Shown here: positions 45,160 to 53,926 of the stretch, piece after piece
Numbering within the stretch: the stretch's first letter is position 1
How the letters are laid out: the number at the start of each line of letters is the position of its first letter
Source of the DNA: Oligoflexia bacterium
Lineage (GTDB): Bacteria > Bdellovibrionota > Bdellovibrionia > Bdellovibrionales > Bdellovibrionaceae
Length of the DNA stretch: 64,000 nt
Direction of reading: 5' to 3'
NCBI GenBank assembly: GCA_016861345.1
Contig: BOLD01000004.1
Coordinates: 1 to 64,000, forward strand
Notes under the pieces: model-generated
Told to the model about the DNA's origin: nothing
The model's database searches: none
What the model saw: only the letters and a program-made list of their open reading frames with translations
Translations under genes and position numbers: made by a program

Positions 45160-45253
45160 CAGGACCTCTTACGCTATTTTTTTTCAGTGGGGAAGAGATA
45201 ATCTCTTTATTATTTCAAATATTTGCCGATAAGAGTCTCGTGAGGTGAGCACT

Positions 45254-46339
45254 ATGGCAAGCATTGATGAACTGTTTAAAATAATGATTGAACAAGGCGC
45301 ATCGGATTTACACATCACAAGTGGTGCCCCGCCCTATCTTCGATTGCATGGCAGCATGGTTCCCATGAACTTTAAAAACCTGACAAATCAAGATGTTCAG
45401 GGACTTATCTTTGAAATTTTAACTGAAAAACAAAAAAAGCAGTTCATCGAAAAATGGGAGCTTGATATCGCTTACAACACTCAAGGCATGGGACGGTTTC
45501 GTTGCAATATCTTTATGCAACGAAAAGGACTCGGGGCTGTATTTCGTACAATTCCTGAAAAGATTAAAACTCCAACAGAGTTGAATCTGCCCCAAGCTAT
45601 TCTTGATCTCTGTGAAACAGATCGCGGTCTCATTCTGGTCACGGGTCCAACGGGTTCGGGTAAATCAACAACGCTTGCCGCTCTTATTCACCACATCAAC
45701 ATGACTAAAGATAGCCACATCATCACTGTTGAAGACCCCATCGAATTCGTGCATCAAAACATCAAATGCCTGATCAACCAGCGCGAAGTTGGCTCTCATA
45801 CAAAATCATTTGCCAATGCGCTTAAATCTGCTCTTCGTGAAGATCCAGATATTATGCTTGTTGGAGAGCTTCGTGATCTTGAAACCATTGCCCTTGCGCT
45901 GACTGCCGCAGAGACGGGACACTTGGTGTTTGCAACACTTCACACAAATTCTGCTGCAAAGACAATTGATCGTATCATTGACGTTTTCCCAGAGGGGCAA
46001 CAACAGCAAATTCGTACCATGCTTGCCGAGTCTCTGCGCGGGGTCGTTGCTCAGGCTCTTTTCCCAAAGGCCGATGGCACCGGGCGAGTGGCGGCGTATG
46101 AAATTATGCGTTCAACAAAGGCCATTTCAAACCTGATCCGTGAGGGGAAAAATCATCAAATTCCTTCAGCCATTCAGACGGGATCAAAATACGGCATGAT
46201 TCTCTTTGAAAAATCTCTTGAAGATCTGGTGAAAAAAGGAAAGATCTCGAAGCAAGACGCTGCATCATTCTTGGGCACGGATGAAGCGACGCTTGGTGGG
46301 CCAGGTGCTGCGGGGGCCTTTGAGAGAAAAACAGGCTGA
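45254..46339 (+). CDS. pilT: Type IV pilus retraction ATPase PilT
   Basis: ATG 45254 follows GAGGTG by 6 bases; a GTG at 45245 lies inside that SD. The 361-residue ATPase has Walker A GPTGSGKS (131-138), the Walker B region GELRDLETIA, and the C-terminal AISNLIREGK motif that marks PilT retraction ATPases. It removes pilin subunits and powers twitching or attachment. In Bdellovibrio type IV pili are needed for prey entry. No pilB or pilC is adjacent. Confidence 0.94.
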   Translation: MASIDELFKIMIEQGASDLHITSGAPPYLRLHGSMVPMNFKNLTNQDVQGLIFEILTEKQKKQFIEKWELDIAYNTQGMGRFRCNIFMQRKGLGAVFRTIPEKIKTPTELNLPQAILDLCETDRGLILVTGPTGSGKSTTLAALIHHINMTKDSHIITVEDPIEFVHQNIKCLINQREVGSHTKSFANALKSALREDPDIMLVGELRDLETIALALTAAETGHLVFATLHTNSAAKTIDRIIDVFPEGQQQQIRTMLAESLRGVVAQALFPKADGTGRVAAYEIMRSTKAISNLIREGKNHQIPSAIQTGSKYGMILFEKSLEDLVKKGKISKQDAASFLGTDEATLGGPGAAGAFERKTG

Positions 46340-46354
46340 TTGAGTGAGCTTATG

Positions 46355-46714
46355 CTAAAAGTCGAAAGCCATCGTGAACAGCGGTGGCTTTTGTTTTTGA
46401 GTCATACTTGCAAATTGATATCCCATTTTTTGATCATGGTTCTGAAATGATTGATCCATCGTCGTCTGTGTCGTCACATAAATTGTTCCTGCAATCACAC
46501 CCAAACCAAAACCCGTTGTGATATTTCCGATGTTTTCCTGAGGTTTTCCATAAAAGCTGAGCGTGCTTAAACCCAAAACCGCCCCCCCCAGGCCACAGAA
46601 AATAATGGTCGCAATGTTACGACGAACCCCACTAATTGAGCTGGTTTGAGCCTGGACGGAAAAAGACGTCCCGATCATGACTGTCATTACAAGCAGCGCA
46701 ATAAAACGCTTCAT
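46355..46714 (-). CDS. Small exported membrane protein, unknown
   Basis: The 119-residue product has a signal peptide (MKRFIALLVMTVMIGTSFSV, cleavage near QAQ) and two Gly-rich hydrophobic segments (IATIIFCGLGGAVLGLSTLS, GFGLGVIAGTIYVT), followed by a polar tail. Such glycine-zipper-like hairpins insert in membranes. I recognise no family. Its last codons contain the terminator hairpin of the convergent pilT gene. Confidence 0.65.
   Translation of the reverse strand: MKRFIALLVMTVMIGTSFSVQAQTSSISGVRRNIATIIFCGLGGAVLGLSTLSFYGKPQENIGNITTGFGLGVIAGTIYVTTQTTMDQSFQNHDQKMGYQFASMTQKQKPPLFTMAFDF
46365..46398 (+). terminator. Intrinsic terminator of pilT, inside convergent gene
   Basis: The stem AAAGCCATCG with CGGTGGCTTT (one T-G wobble), loop TGAACAG, is followed by TTGTTTTT. 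It lies 26 bases past the pilT stop and within the 3' coding end of the opposing gene, so both functions share the same bases. Confidence 0.7.
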
Positions 46715-46840
46715 TTGATTACTCCTCTGCCCTGTTCAGATTGTGGGTCAAAAACTTCTGAGATTCAACAAATCAGTACTTTTGACAATCGGATTTTGGG
46801 TTGTTAACCTCGCCCAAACCATCCCAGATGGAGACGCTGC

Positions 46841-48133
46841 GTGCTACCTGCTGAAATAATAAAGAAAAAGCGTAACGGCCAGAGCCTGAGCAACGAGGAA
46901 ATTCAATTTTTCATCCGAAGCTATACAGATGGCTCTTTGCCAGATTATCAAATGTCAGCACTTTTAATGGCGATCTACTTTAGCGGCATGAACGAGGCCG
47001 AAACTTTGAGTTTGACAAAGGCCATGCTGAATTCTGGTGTCGTCGTTGATTTCTCTAACTTAGCCCTTCACAAAGTCGATAAACACAGCACCGGCGGTGT
47101 TGGTGATAAAACAAGTTTGATTTTGGGACCGATCGTTGCTGCTGCCGGGGTGGCCGTTCCCATGATTTCAGGCCGTGGCCTGGGCCATACGGGCGGAACT
47201 TTGGATAAGCTTGAAAGCATTCCTGGTTTTAACACTCAAATTTCAATTGATGATTTTAAATCCATGATTGCAAAGCACGGGATTAGTTTTATCGGCCAAA
47301 CAAAAGAAATCTGTCCGGCGGATAAAAAAATCTACGCTCTTCGGGATGTCACAGCCACGGTGGAAAGCCTTCCGCTGATCTGTGCGAGCATCATGTCCAA
47401 AAAATTAGCCGAAGGCATCGACTCTCTTGTTCTGGATGTGAAATTTGGCAATGGGGCCTTTATGAAAACTGCGGAAAAAGCAGAAGAGCTGGCCCGCGCT
47501 CTGATGTCTATTGCTCAAGGCTATGGGAAAAAGGTTTCAGCATTGATTACAAACATGAATCAGCCACTGGGTCGTTTTGCTGGAAATGCTCTTGAAGTTG
47601 AAGAGTGTCTTTCTATTATGAAAAACGAAGGGCACCCGATGGATCAAGACACCCGAGAGCTCTCGCTGAAGCTTTCTGCAGAAATGCTCTACCTTGCCGG
47701 AAAAGCAAAGACAAAGGCAGATGGATATAAACTCGCCACTGAAATCTTAGAGTCTGGAAAAGCGCTCGCCAAATTTGAAGAACTTTGCAAAATTCAAGGC
47801 GGAGATCTTTCTCGATTGCCGAAGCCCAAACATCAAGTCCTTATCAAGAGCACAGAAGACGGATTTGTTTCCACAATGGAGACAGAAAAGATCGGTGTCA
47901 TTGGTATTCAGATACGCGCGGGGCGAGCGCAAACTACAGATTTAATTGAGCCAACGGCAGGGATTCAGTTTCACAAAAAAGTCGGTGACAAAGTTTCTGC
48001 CGGAGAAACACTCTTCACTCTGTTTGGAGCCGACGAGGTTTTACTCAAGGCGGCCGCTCCCCACTTAGAAAAGACAATGACTCTCTCGAAATCTTCACCA
48101 AGTAAACCGCAGTTGGTTTGGAAGGAATTATGA
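46841..48133 (+). CDS. Pyrimidine-nucleoside/thymidine phosphorylase
   Basis: The 430-residue enzyme has the phosphate-binding KHSTGGVGDKTSL and the GRGLGHTGGTLDKLESIPGF motif that marks this family, plus a C-terminal barrel-sandwich domain. It splits thymidine or uridine with phosphate to give the base and (deoxy)ribose-1-phosphate. GTG start with GGAGA upstream. Whether it is thymidine-specific (DeoA) or broad (Pdp) is not decided by these motifs. It is coupled to a purine phosphorylase gene by ATGA. Confidence 0.93.
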   Translation: MLPAEIIKKKRNGQSLSNEEIQFFIRSYTDGSLPDYQMSALLMAIYFSGMNEAETLSLTKAMLNSGVVVDFSNLALHKVDKHSTGGVGDKTSLILGPIVAAAGVAVPMISGRGLGHTGGTLDKLESIPGFNTQISIDDFKSMIAKHGISFIGQTKEICPADKKIYALRDVTATVESLPLICASIMSKKLAEGIDSLVLDVKFGNGAFMKTAEKAEELARALMSIAQGYGKKVSALITNMNQPLGRFAGNALEVEECLSIMKNEGHPMDQDTRELSLKLSAEMLYLAGKAKTKADGYKLATEILESGKALAKFEELCKIQGGDLSRLPKPKHQVLIKSTEDGFVSTMETEKIGVIGIQIRAGRAQTTDLIEPTAGIQFHKKVGDKVSAGETLFTLFGADEVLLKAAAPHLEKTMTLSKSSPSKPQLVWKEL

Positions 48134-48966
48134 AAAGGCTAAATCACGACGAACTTCTCAAAAAAATCAACGAGGCTGTGGCCTTTATCCGTTCAAAAAC
48201 CAAGCAGCAACCCCAGGTTGGAATCGTTTTAGGATCTGGCCTTGGCTCATTCGTTCAACAAGTTGCAAATCCGACAGTGATTCCGTTCACAGATATTCCA
48301 AACTTTTTACCAACCACTGTTGAGGGCCACTCGGGGAACCTCGTTATTGGAACAGTTGAAGGCAAGGAAGTCATTGTCATGCAGGGTCGCAATCACTATT
48401 ACGAAGGCCACTCGATGGACTCTGTCATTTTTCCCGTTCGTGTGCTGGCAAAGCTCGGAATTAAAACTTTAATCCTGACAAACTCTGCCGGCGGCATGAA
48501 AGACGGTATGAGTGGCGGAGATTTGATGATCATCGAAGACCACATCAACTTAATGGGAACAAACCCCTTGATCGGCCCAAATATTTCTGAATTTGGACCA
48601 AGATTTCCTGACATGTCTGAGGCCTATGATAAAGAATTAATAAAAAAACTTGAAAGCTCTTTCACAAAACTGAAAGTAAAATACCAAAAAGGTGTTTACG
48701 GTGGACTAACTGGTCCAACTTATGAAACTCCTGCCGAAGTTCGCTATCTGAAGCGCATCGGCTGCGATGCCGTCGGCATGAGCACCGTTCACGAATGTAT
48801 CATCGCCAATCACATGGGCCTTCGTGTGGCTGGAATCAGTTGCATTTCTAATTTGGCGGCGGGAATTTCTCCACACAAGCTTTCACACGCTGAAGTCACC
48901 GACACAGCCAAGAAAGTCGAAAAAGATTTCGTCAGTGTTTTAAAAGATTTCGTGAGCGCAATTTAG
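48130..48966 (+). CDS. Purine-nucleoside phosphorylase (trimeric type)
   Basis: ATG 48130 overlaps the previous stop (ATGA) and has AAGGA 4 bases upstream, giving 278 residues. Motifs of the PNP/MTAP family are present: GIVLGSGLGSF, QGRNHYYEGHS, LTNSAGGM and GGLTGPTYETPAE. It cleaves inosine and guanosine with phosphate. With the pyrimidine enzyme it forms a two-gene nucleoside salvage operon, suited to a cell that degrades external nucleic acid. Confidence 0.94.
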   Translation: MKRLNHDELLKKINEAVAFIRSKTKQQPQVGIVLGSGLGSFVQQVANPTVIPFTDIPNFLPTTVEGHSGNLVIGTVEGKEVIVMQGRNHYYEGHSMDSVIFPVRVLAKLGIKTLILTNSAGGMKDGMSGGDLMIIEDHINLMGTNPLIGPNISEFGPRFPDMSEAYDKELIKKLESSFTKLKVKYQKGVYGGLTGPTYETPAEVRYLKRIGCDAVGMSTVHECIIANHMGLRVAGISCISNLAAGISPHKLSHAEVTDTAKKVEKDFVSVLKDFVSAI

Positions 48967-48989
48967 TAATTGCTGAGTTTAGAAATTGC

Positions 48990-49028
48990 AAAAGCAAGCC
49001 CTTGCAGACTTCGCTCAGGCTTGCTTTT
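48990..49028 (+). terminator. Hairpin, probable terminator of nucleoside phosphorylase operon
   Basis: A perfect 11-base stem (AAAAGCAAGCC with GGCTTGCTTTT) has a 17-base loop. It starts 24 bases after the stop. The T-tract is only four bases, so termination may be partial. Confidence 0.6.
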
Positions 49029-49062
49029 GAGGTCGCATCCGAACCACACACTGGAGGTTCTG

Positions 49063-49197
49063 ATGTCGGACAACCGGACCGGAAGGTCCACCAACTTATG
49101 TTGTTCTCGGCGAAAAAAGAAGAAAACTGAAGAGGCTTTGGGGTTAATTTTATTAATCTTGGAAATTCTGAAGTTAATTCTTGAACTGATCGGTTAG
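49063..49197 (+). CDS. 44-residue small protein with hydrophobic amphipathic C-terminus
   Basis: ATG 49063 has a strong SD (GGAGG) 5 bases upstream. The peptide has a basic, Cys-containing start (NRTGRSTNLCCSRRKKKK) and ends in a Leu/Ile-rich stretch (LGLILLILEILKLILELIG) that would span or lie on a membrane. It sits between the phosphorylase terminator and a gene-poor stretch. The early codons also form a hairpin GGACC-GGAA-GGTCC. It could be a small membrane regulator or a toxin-like peptide; the function is unknown. Confidence 0.5.
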   Translation: MSDNRTGRSTNLCCSRRKKKKTEEALGLILLILEILKLILELIG

Positions 49198-49680
49198 GTT
49201 TACCCAAGGGGCTCCAACATGTACAAGTCCTTGGGAGGGGACTCAAAATCCTTTGGTTGCGATGTTCATGGATGTTGGTCCTGAGTGAGGTCTGCCTTCT
49301 ACATTAGCTTGTCATATCAACCAGCTTTTATGGACGGAGTGTGGGCTGGAAAGCAGGGGTTTGGGGGCCTCACTATCTGACGCCACCAGAGAGGAAAAAC
49401 AACTTCCATGGCTCAGTCATACGATCCTCTTAGCAAGTAATTGCTCTTGCGGTTATGAAGTTATTCGTCAAACCAATACGGGTCGACAACTCATTTTTAG
49501 GCCGCAGGTAAAACAAATTTAAAAACAGCCCAAGGTCTAGTTTTCGAAATCTAATCCAACCTATGCGCTCCTGGACTCAGGTTTGTCTCATATTGCTCCG
49601 ATGAGCTAACCAGTTCGGCTGGACTCTGTTGTCTCAATAATGAGGCCACGGACTCGGCCCAAGAAAACATCGGAGCGTTT
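49198..49680. other. Gene-poor stretch of about 480 bases
   Basis: No convincing coding frame is present on either strand. There is an inverted repeat CCCAAGG/CCTTGGG near 49205-49237 and a small hairpin CCAGTTCGGCTGG near 49609. No tmRNA, 6S, SRP or RNase P signature was found by eye. It might carry the subtilisin gene promoter or a small RNA. Confidence 0.4.
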
Positions 49681-50910
49681 ATGGTTCAAAGGATTGGACT
49701 GGTTCTTGCGTGTGTCTTTTTCATCGCCTGTCAGAAAAAAACTTCTGATACCGTTTTTACCGAGTACTCAAAAAAACAATCTGACTCGTGTGCGTCGACT
49801 CGAATTCAATCTCAATTTTTAGTTGAGTGGGAAACCGGGGACATCACGGTCGAACACGCGACGGACGCTCAAACATTTAAAGAAACTTTTGTTGAAAACA
49901 ATCTGCATCTGATCAAGCGAGTGGAATTCAACAAGCGAATTCAAATGCGCACGGACTCCACCACTTTATCCACAACCGCCACGGATGTGACTTGGGGTCA
50001 AACCATGATCGAAGCTCAGGCGGTCTGGGATCAGGGCGTCAAGGGCCAAGGAATCAAGGTCGCTGTGGTTGATGCTGGAATTGATTATTTTCATCCCCAG
50101 ATTTTTCCCCAATTGGATGAGAACGCAGCCGAGAGAAATGGGGCTTCCGATAAAGATGATGATGGAAACGGCTTAGTTGATGATCAATACGGTTGGGATT
50201 TTGCTGGAAATCAGCCTGATCCAATGGTGACGGCCAATTCGGGTAACGATCATGGTTCACATGTCGCAGGAATTATTCTTGCCGATCATGAGTCAGGTCC
50301 CATGAAGGGCGTTGCCCCCCAAGCAAAACTTGTTCCCGTAAACTTTATGGACGCACACGGGGGTGGTGATCTTGCCACTGCGATTAAGGCTGTGAAATAT
50401 GCTGCATCTCGGGGGGTCCGCGTAATTAATGCCTCATGGGGTGGCCCAGTCTGCTCAGATACATTGCGCGACACTATTCGTGCGCTGGCAGATCAGAATA
50501 TTCTCTTTGTTGCTGCCGCTGGAAATGAAGGCTTGGATTTGGACATTCACCCAGACTATCCCGCCAACTTTACATTCTTAAACCAGCTCACTGTTGGGGC
50601 TTCTCGCAATTCAGACAAAATGGCCACTTGGTCAAATAATAGTTTTAACTTTGTTCAATTAGCCGCCCCTGGTGACACCATCTTAAGCACGGTTCCCGGC
50701 GGGTATGCCTATATGAGCGGTACAAGTATGGCGGCGCCTTTTGTTTCGGGGGCGGCAGCCTTGTTGTGGAGCGCTCGCCCTGGTGCCACTTTTCAACAAA
50801 TTCGTCAGGCACTTTTAAGTGGTGTCGATGTTCGGGACTATCGGGTCCAGACGCGGGGGCGATTAAATGCAAAGAAAGCCCTTGAAGAGCTGAAAAAACT
50901 GGTCCCTTGA
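49681..50910 (+). CDS. Subtilisin-like serine protease lipoprotein (S8)
   Basis: The 409-residue product starts with a lipoprotein signal (lipobox FIAC, Cys17), then an inhibitor-like propeptide region (about 40-100) and the S8 catalytic domain with Asp131 (AVVDAGIDYFHP), His191 (NDHGSHVAG), oxyanion Asn282 (AAAGNEG) and Ser349 (SGTSMAAPF). All catalytic residues are present. An acidic segment DKDDDGNGLVDD looks like a calcium-binding loop. It is probably anchored to a membrane or released and degrades proteins. The gene stands alone. Confidence 0.93.
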   Translation: MVQRIGLVLACVFFIACQKKTSDTVFTEYSKKQSDSCASTRIQSQFLVEWETGDITVEHATDAQTFKETFVENNLHLIKRVEFNKRIQMRTDSTTLSTTATDVTWGQTMIEAQAVWDQGVKGQGIKVAVVDAGIDYFHPQIFPQLDENAAERNGASDKDDDGNGLVDDQYGWDFAGNQPDPMVTANSGNDHGSHVAGIILADHESGPMKGVAPQAKLVPVNFMDAHGGGDLATAIKAVKYAASRGVRVINASWGGPVCSDTLRDTIRALADQNILFVAAAGNEGLDLDIHPDYPANFTFLNQLTVGASRNSDKMATWSNNSFNFVQLAAPGDTILSTVPGGYAYMSGTSMAAPFVSGAAALLWSARPGATFQQIRQALLSGVDVRDYRVQTRGRLNAKKALEELKKLVP

Positions 50911-51026
50911 TTTTGTGGGGCGTTGACATAACGCCTCTATACCTGAGTAAAAAATCGCTTTTCTAGTGATGACGCATCTTGCCTCGTGATACAAAAATTC
51001 CTCGTCTACGCACAGAGGATTTTTGA

Positions 51027-52316
51027 ATGAGATACTACATCGCAGATCTAAAGAATTACGTTGGTCAAAAGGTTGAACTCAAGGGCTGGGCCTATAACAC
51101 TCGTTCGTCTGGAAAAGTAAAGTTTCTGGAACTTCGAGATGGAACAGGAATTGTTTCTTGCGTTTATTTCCGTGGTGAATGCGAAGAAAAAGCTTTTGAA
51201 ATTTTTGAGCAGGTCACCCAGGAAACTTCACTGAAGGTTGTCGGTACCGTTCGGAAGCACCCAAAACACGAAAATGTTTTTGAAATCGGTGCTGAATCAA
51301 TTGAAATTTTAGGTAAGGCAGAAAACTATCCCATCTCTCCAAAAGATCACGGGACTGATTTCTTGATGGAAAATCGTCATCTTTGGATCAGATCAAAGCG
51401 TCAACATGCTATTTTGCGGGTGAGAGCTGAAATTGTTTCTGCAATTCGAGACTTCTTTGATGGCCGTGGGTTTACGTTAACAGATGCTCCCATTTTTACT
51501 CCAAGCGCCTGTGAAGGAACTTCGAATCTTTTTGAAACAAAATACTTTGATGAAAAAATGTACCTTTCTCAAAGTGGTCAGCTTTACATGGAGGCCACAG
51601 CCGCCGCCCTTGGAAAGGTTTACTGCTTTGGACCAACTTTCCGCGCCGAGAAATCGAAAACTCGTCGTCACCTAATCGAGTTTTGGATGGTTGAGCCTGA
51701 AGTTGCCTTTAATGACATGTATGACAATATGGAGCTTGCCGAGCAGTTTGTTGAATACATTGTCCAGCGCACACTCAAAAACAGAGCAGACGAGCTCAAA
51801 GCTCTCGAAAGAGATCTTTCGAAGCTTGAAGTGATTAAGGGGCCATTCCCTCGCCTGCACTACAAAGAAGCCGCCGAGATGGTGAAAAAAGAAAATCCAG
51901 ACTTTGTGATTGGCGATGATTTCGGCGGAACAGATGAGACAATTGTCAGCTCCAAGTTTGATAAGCCCGTCTTCGTTCACCACTACCCGCAAGCTGTGAA
52001 AGCCTTCTACATGAAAGAAGATCCCAAAGAGCCTGGGTATGCCATGGGTTGTGATCTTCTGGCGACAGAAGGCTATGGAGAAATCATCGGCGGTGGTCAG
52101 CGTGAAGAGAGTATTGAAAAGCTGTTAACAAAAATTAAAGAGCATAATTTGAACGAAAAAGATTTCCAGTGGTATTTGGACATTCGTCGCTTTGGATCTT
52201 TCCCTCACTCGGGCTTCGGCCTTGGTGTGGAAAGAACTGTCGCGTGGGTCTGCGGATTGCCTCACGTTCGTGAGACCATTCCGTTCCCAAGACTGTATGG
52301 ACGTAGCTATCCCTGA
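51027..52316 (+). CDS. asnS: Asparaginyl-tRNA synthetase
   Basis: The 429-residue class II enzyme has the N-terminal OB fold ([20 protein letters not shown]), motif 2 ([20 protein letters not shown]) and motif 3 ([15 protein letters not shown]). The sequence [13 protein letters not shown] is characteristic of AsnRS rather than AspRS. It charges tRNA-Asn. A partial hairpin and AGAGGA SD precede the ATG. It lies 25 bases before the carboxylase genes. Confidence 0.95.
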   Translation: MRYYIADLKNYVGQKVELKGWAYNTRSSGKVKFLELRDGTGIVSCVYFRGECEEKAFEIFEQVTQETSLKVVGTVRKHPKHENVFEIGAESIEILGKAENYPISPKDHGTDFLMENRHLWIRSKRQHAILRVRAEIVSAIRDFFDGRGFTLTDAPIFTPSACEGTSNLFETKYFDEKMYLSQSGQLYMEATAAALGKVYCFGPTFRAEKSKTRRHLIEFWMVEPEVAFNDMYDNMELAEQFVEYIVQRTLKNRADELKALERDLSKLEVIKGPFPRLHYKEAAEMVKKENPDFVIGDDFGGTDETIVSSKFDKPVFVHHYPQAVKAFYMKEDPKEPGYAMGCDLLATEGYGEIIGGGQREESIEKLLTKIKEHNLNEKDFQWYLDIRRFGSFPHSGFGLGVERTVAWVCGLPHVRETIPFPRLYGRSYP

Positions 52317-52341
52317 TCGATAACTTCGAGGAGAATTTGAA

Positions 52342-53904
52342 GTGGAAAATGAAATGACAACAGCCGCACGGCTGCAGGATTTAGAAAAACGTAATGAAGT
52401 TGCTCAGCAGGGCGGCGGCCCCAATCGAATTGCAAAACACAAACAGGGCGGCCGATTAACGGCTCGAGAGCGTCTGGATGTTTTGCTTGACCCAGGTAGC
52501 TTTGTTGAGATGGATCGTTTTGTTACTCATCGGTGCAACAACTTTGGAATGGATGACAACAAAGTTCCGGGCGATGGCGTCGTCACAGGGTATGGTCGCA
52601 TCAACGGAAAGCTTGTCTACGTTTTTGCTCAAGACTTTACAGTTATTGGCGGATCGATGTCTCGCACTCAGGCGAATAAAATTTGTAAGGTCATGGATCT
52701 TGCCCTGAAAAATGGGGCACCTATAATTGGCCTAAATGACTCTGGCGGAGCGAGAATTCAAGAAGGTGTCGAGTCCCTTGGTGGCTACGCGGATATCTTT
52801 ACTCGCAATGTTTTAGCTTCTGGAGTGATCCCTCAAATCACAGGCATTATGGGCCCCTGTGCGGGCGGCGCCGTGTATAGCCCCAGCATCACTGACTTTA
52901 TTTTCATGGTGAAAAATTCAAGTTACATGTTCGTTACGGGCCCCGATGTTATTAAGACCGTCACACATGAAGATGTCACAAAAGAAGATCTCGGCGGAGC
53001 GACGGCTCATTCGCAGAAATCAGGGGTTTCTCATTTTGCTTGTGAAGACGACAAGCACACCTTGCTGATGATTCGTGAATTGATGGGCTTTTTGCCCTCA
53101 AACAACTTAGATGATCCACCGATGTTGCCGACAACAGATCGCCCGGATCGAATTTGCGAAACACTGAATAGCTTAATTCCTGATAATCCGAAAAAACCAT
53201 ACGACATGCTTCAGCTCATTACCGAGGTTGTGGACGAGCACTACTTCTTGGAAGTGCACAAACATTATGCCCAGAATATTATTGTCGGCTTCGCGCGAAT
53301 GAATGGTCGAAGCATTGGTATCGTCGCCAATCAGCCCCAATTTTTGGCGGGCTGCTTGAATATTGAGGCCTCGCGAAAGGCCGCTCGATTTATTCGTTTT
53401 TGTGATTCGTTCAATATCCCAATTGTGTCTTTTGTCGACGTTCCTGGTTTCTTGCCAGGAACAGATCAAGAGTGGAATGGAATCATCACTCATGGAGCAA
53501 AGCTGCTTTATGCTTATGCCGAAGCAACCGTTCCCAAAATCACTGTGGTCACAAGAAAAGCTTACGGCGGAGCTTATATCGTTATGGGATCTAAGCTGCT
53601 TCGATCAGACATTAACCTTGCTTACCCAACAGCAGAAATCGCTGTAATGGGGGCAGAGGGCGCCGTCAACATTATCTTCCGTGAAGCTATCGCCAAGGCA
53701 AAAGATCCTGTCGCAGAGAGAGCGCGGCTGATCAAAGACTATGAGGAAAAGTTCAACAATCCTTACTTGTCATCTGAACTTGGATACACAGATGAGGTCA
53801 TTGAGCCCGCATTAACTCGAAAGCGTGTGATTGATTCTCTAGAAATGTTGAAAAATAAACGCGAAGTCAATCCGCCAAAGAAGCACGGAAACATTCCACT
53901 CTAA
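52342..53904 (+). CDS. Acyl-CoA (propionyl-CoA type) carboxylase carboxyltransferase subunit
   Basis: The 520-residue protein has the PccB-type carboxyltransferase fold: [43 protein letters not shown] and [16 protein letters not shown]. Length and sequence match propionyl- or methylcrotonyl-type beta subunits rather than AccD. It transfers CO2 from biotin to an acyl-CoA. GTG start with GAGGAG 7 bases upstream. It is followed by the biotin carboxylase and biotin carrier genes, which complete the enzyme. Confidence 0.92.
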   Translation: MENEMTTAARLQDLEKRNEVAQQGGGPNRIAKHKQGGRLTARERLDVLLDPGSFVEMDRFVTHRCNNFGMDDNKVPGDGVVTGYGRINGKLVYVFAQDFTVIGGSMSRTQANKICKVMDLALKNGAPIIGLNDSGGARIQEGVESLGGYADIFTRNVLASGVIPQITGIMGPCAGGAVYSPSITDFIFMVKNSSYMFVTGPDVIKTVTHEDVTKEDLGGATAHSQKSGVSHFACEDDKHTLLMIRELMGFLPSNNLDDPPMLPTTDRPDRICETLNSLIPDNPKKPYDMLQLITEVVDEHYFLEVHKHYAQNIIVGFARMNGRSIGIVANQPQFLAGCLNIEASRKAARFIRFCDSFNIPIVSFVDVPGFLPGTDQEWNGIITHGAKLLYAYAEATVPKITVVTRKAYGGAYIVMGSKLLRSDINLAYPTAEIAVMGAEGAVNIIFREAIAKAKDPVAERARLIKDYEEKFNNPYLSSELGYTDEVIEPALTRKRVIDSLEMLKNKREVNPPKKHGNIPL

Positions 53905-53926
53905 AATAGGGCTTGAGAGGTCAAAT

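Noticed and set aside
49073..49095. GGACC-GGAA-GGTCC hairpin as SRP RNA
   Set aside because: The conserved SRP asymmetric loop and flanking sequence are absent, and the hairpin lies in a small frame.
49198..49680. tmRNA, 6S RNA or RNase P RNA in the gap
   Set aside because: No diagnostic motifs such as the RNase P GAGGAAAGTCC element or a tmRNA tRNA-like end are visible.
50923..50951. TTGACA as a strong sigma-70 promoter for asnS
   Set aside because: No acceptable -10 element lies at 16-18 bases spacing.
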